64,000 nt of DNA from NCBI RefSeq assembly GCF_002943715.1, contig NZ_MQUA01000013.1, forward strand, positions 3,051,501-3,115,500. Direction: 5' to 3'. Each line of letters starts with the position of its first letter. Position 1 is the first letter of the stretch. The position numbers and the translations under genes were made by a program. This DNA comes from Polaribacter filamentus (GTDB lineage: Bacteria > Bacteroidota > Bacteroidia > Flavobacteriales > Flavobacteriaceae). Shown here piece after piece: positions 63,376-64,000 of the stretch. The notes beneath the pieces were generated by a model, which worked only from the letters and a program-made list of their open reading frames with translations, was not told the origin of the DNA and did not search any database.

Positions 63376-64000
63376 ATGAAAAATTTAATCACTAAAATAA
63401 CAATGACAACTTTAGCACTTACAATAGTGTTAAGTTTATCAAACTGTGAAGCAATAAAAAATGCAAATAACAAACAAAAAGGTGCCGTAATCGGTACTGC
63501 TGGTGGTGCACTTATTGGCGCAATATTAGGAAACAATGTAGGCAAAGGAGGAAATGGAGAATTAGGTGCTGTAATTGGCAGTGTTGTTGGTGGTGGTGCA
63601 GGTATACTTATTGGTAACAAAATGGACAAACAAGCTAAAAAGATTGAAACTGAAATCCCTGAAGCTAAAGTAGAAAGAGTTGATGACGGAATTGTAGTTA
63701 CTTTTGATGAAAATAGCGGTGTTTATTTTGACACAAACAAATCTAATATTAACACAAAGTCTCAAGAAACTTTAAACAAACTTGCTGCTGTGTTTTCAGA
63801 ATTTGCTGATACAAATATTTTAGTTGTTGGGCATACAGATAGTGCTGGTAAAAAAGAGTATAACACGACTTTATCAGAAAAAAGAGCTTTATCTGTTACC
63901 GATTATTTAATGTTTAAAGGTTTGGTTAAAAATAGATTCCAAACTTTATGGTATGGAGAAACGCAACCAAAATATGATAATGCTACTGCAGAAGGAAGAG
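63376..64000 (+). CDS. OmpA-family lipoprotein, partial (runs past the window)
   Basis: At least 208 residues: a lipoprotein signal (ALTIVLSLSNC), a glycine-zipper stretch (AVIGTAGGALIGAILGN, VIGSVVGGGAGILIGNKMDKQ), then a peptidoglycan-binding OmpA domain beginning FDTNKSNINTKSQETLNKLA and VVGHTDSAGKKEYNTTLSEKRA. The end lies beyond 64000. Likely links the outer membrane to the cell wall. Confidence 0.92.
   Translation, partial: MKNLITKITMTTLALTIVLSLSNCEAIKNANNKQKGAVIGTAGGALIGAILGNNVGKGGNGELGAVIGSVVGGGAGILIGNKMDKQAKKIETEIPEAKVERVDDGIVVTFDENSGVYFDTNKSNINTKSQETLNKLAAVFSEFADTNILVVGHTDSAGKKEYNTTLSEKRALSVTDYLMFKGLVKNRFQTLWYGETQPKYDNATAEGR

Noticed and set aside
1..64000. CRISPR arrays, toxin-antitoxin pairs, phage genes, restriction systems
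   Set aside because: No regularly spaced repeats and no matching proteins were found on either strand.

Overview
The window is AT-rich DNA from a marine-type member of the Flavobacteriaceae (Bacteroidota). A Polaribacter- or Tenacibaculum-like genome fits best, but only the family is secure. Supporting signs are Bacteroidota promoters (TTTG-N19-TAnnTTTG), TonB-dependent receptors with carboxypeptidase-regulatory plugs, an ECF sigma/FecR/receptor cascade, the MoxR-Bat aerotolerance operon, DUF6341/DUF6427 genes, and a GH3-like protein beside QueD.

Layout. 1-594: start of an Oar-like TonB-dependent receptor cut by the window edge. 813-4526: phosphoglucose isomerase, a lipoprotein M23 protein and a DUF3108 protein. 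4632-8194: aromatic amino-acid breakdown (tryptophan dioxygenase, HPP dioxygenase, homogentisate dioxygenase). 8840-12954: ferredoxin-NADP reductase, NifU-like and Mrp iron-sulfur carriers, an alkyltransferase-like protein and TrmB. 12964-14802: two small family-specific membrane proteins and upp. 15085-21334: EamA transporter, YicC, Gmk, NadD, M23 peptidase, GH3-like protein, a 27-residue microprotein and QueD. 21630-21807: tRNA-Gly and tRNA-Leu.

21890-28430 is a scarred accessory zone. An IS5-family element sits inside an IS630-family element with an AAACC target duplication. A 956-bp IS1595-family element clips a methyltransferase gene that shares an operon with a GNAT gene. A second, different IS1595-type element follows. 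Between them lie 3' tails of lost TonB receptors. 28604-36274 holds two intact TonB receptors, FecR and an ECF sigma factor. Four copies of one promoter-like motif (G[AG]GTAT-15 bp-[GC][TC]CTTATATAAT) occur here: one before fecR, one before the distal receptor, and two orphans beside the receptor remnants. This looks like the sigma factor's local regulon and the trace of an eroded receptor array.

36415-45204: moxR and the bat operon, with a one-base frameshift in moxR and a dead four-helix-bundle gene, bounded by inverted repeats, inserted between the two VWA genes. 45255-51972: bicarbonate/sulfate-type SulP transporters with carbonic anhydrases; the first set is intact, while the second keeps only its transporter and has a decayed anhydrase and a decayed DUF2490 gene. 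52004-59437: CvpA, a conserved small protein, SDR, a TlpA-like thioredoxin, YraN, LD-carboxypeptidase, an outer-membrane-type protein and MetRS. 59451-64000: a secreted protein clipped by the second copy of the 956-bp IS, a histone-deacetylase-like hydrolase, a lipocalin-like lipoprotein, and the start of an OmpA-family lipoprotein.

Several conserved genes carry single-base shifts in or near short A runs. These could be assembly errors, phase switches or real decay, and are reported separately.
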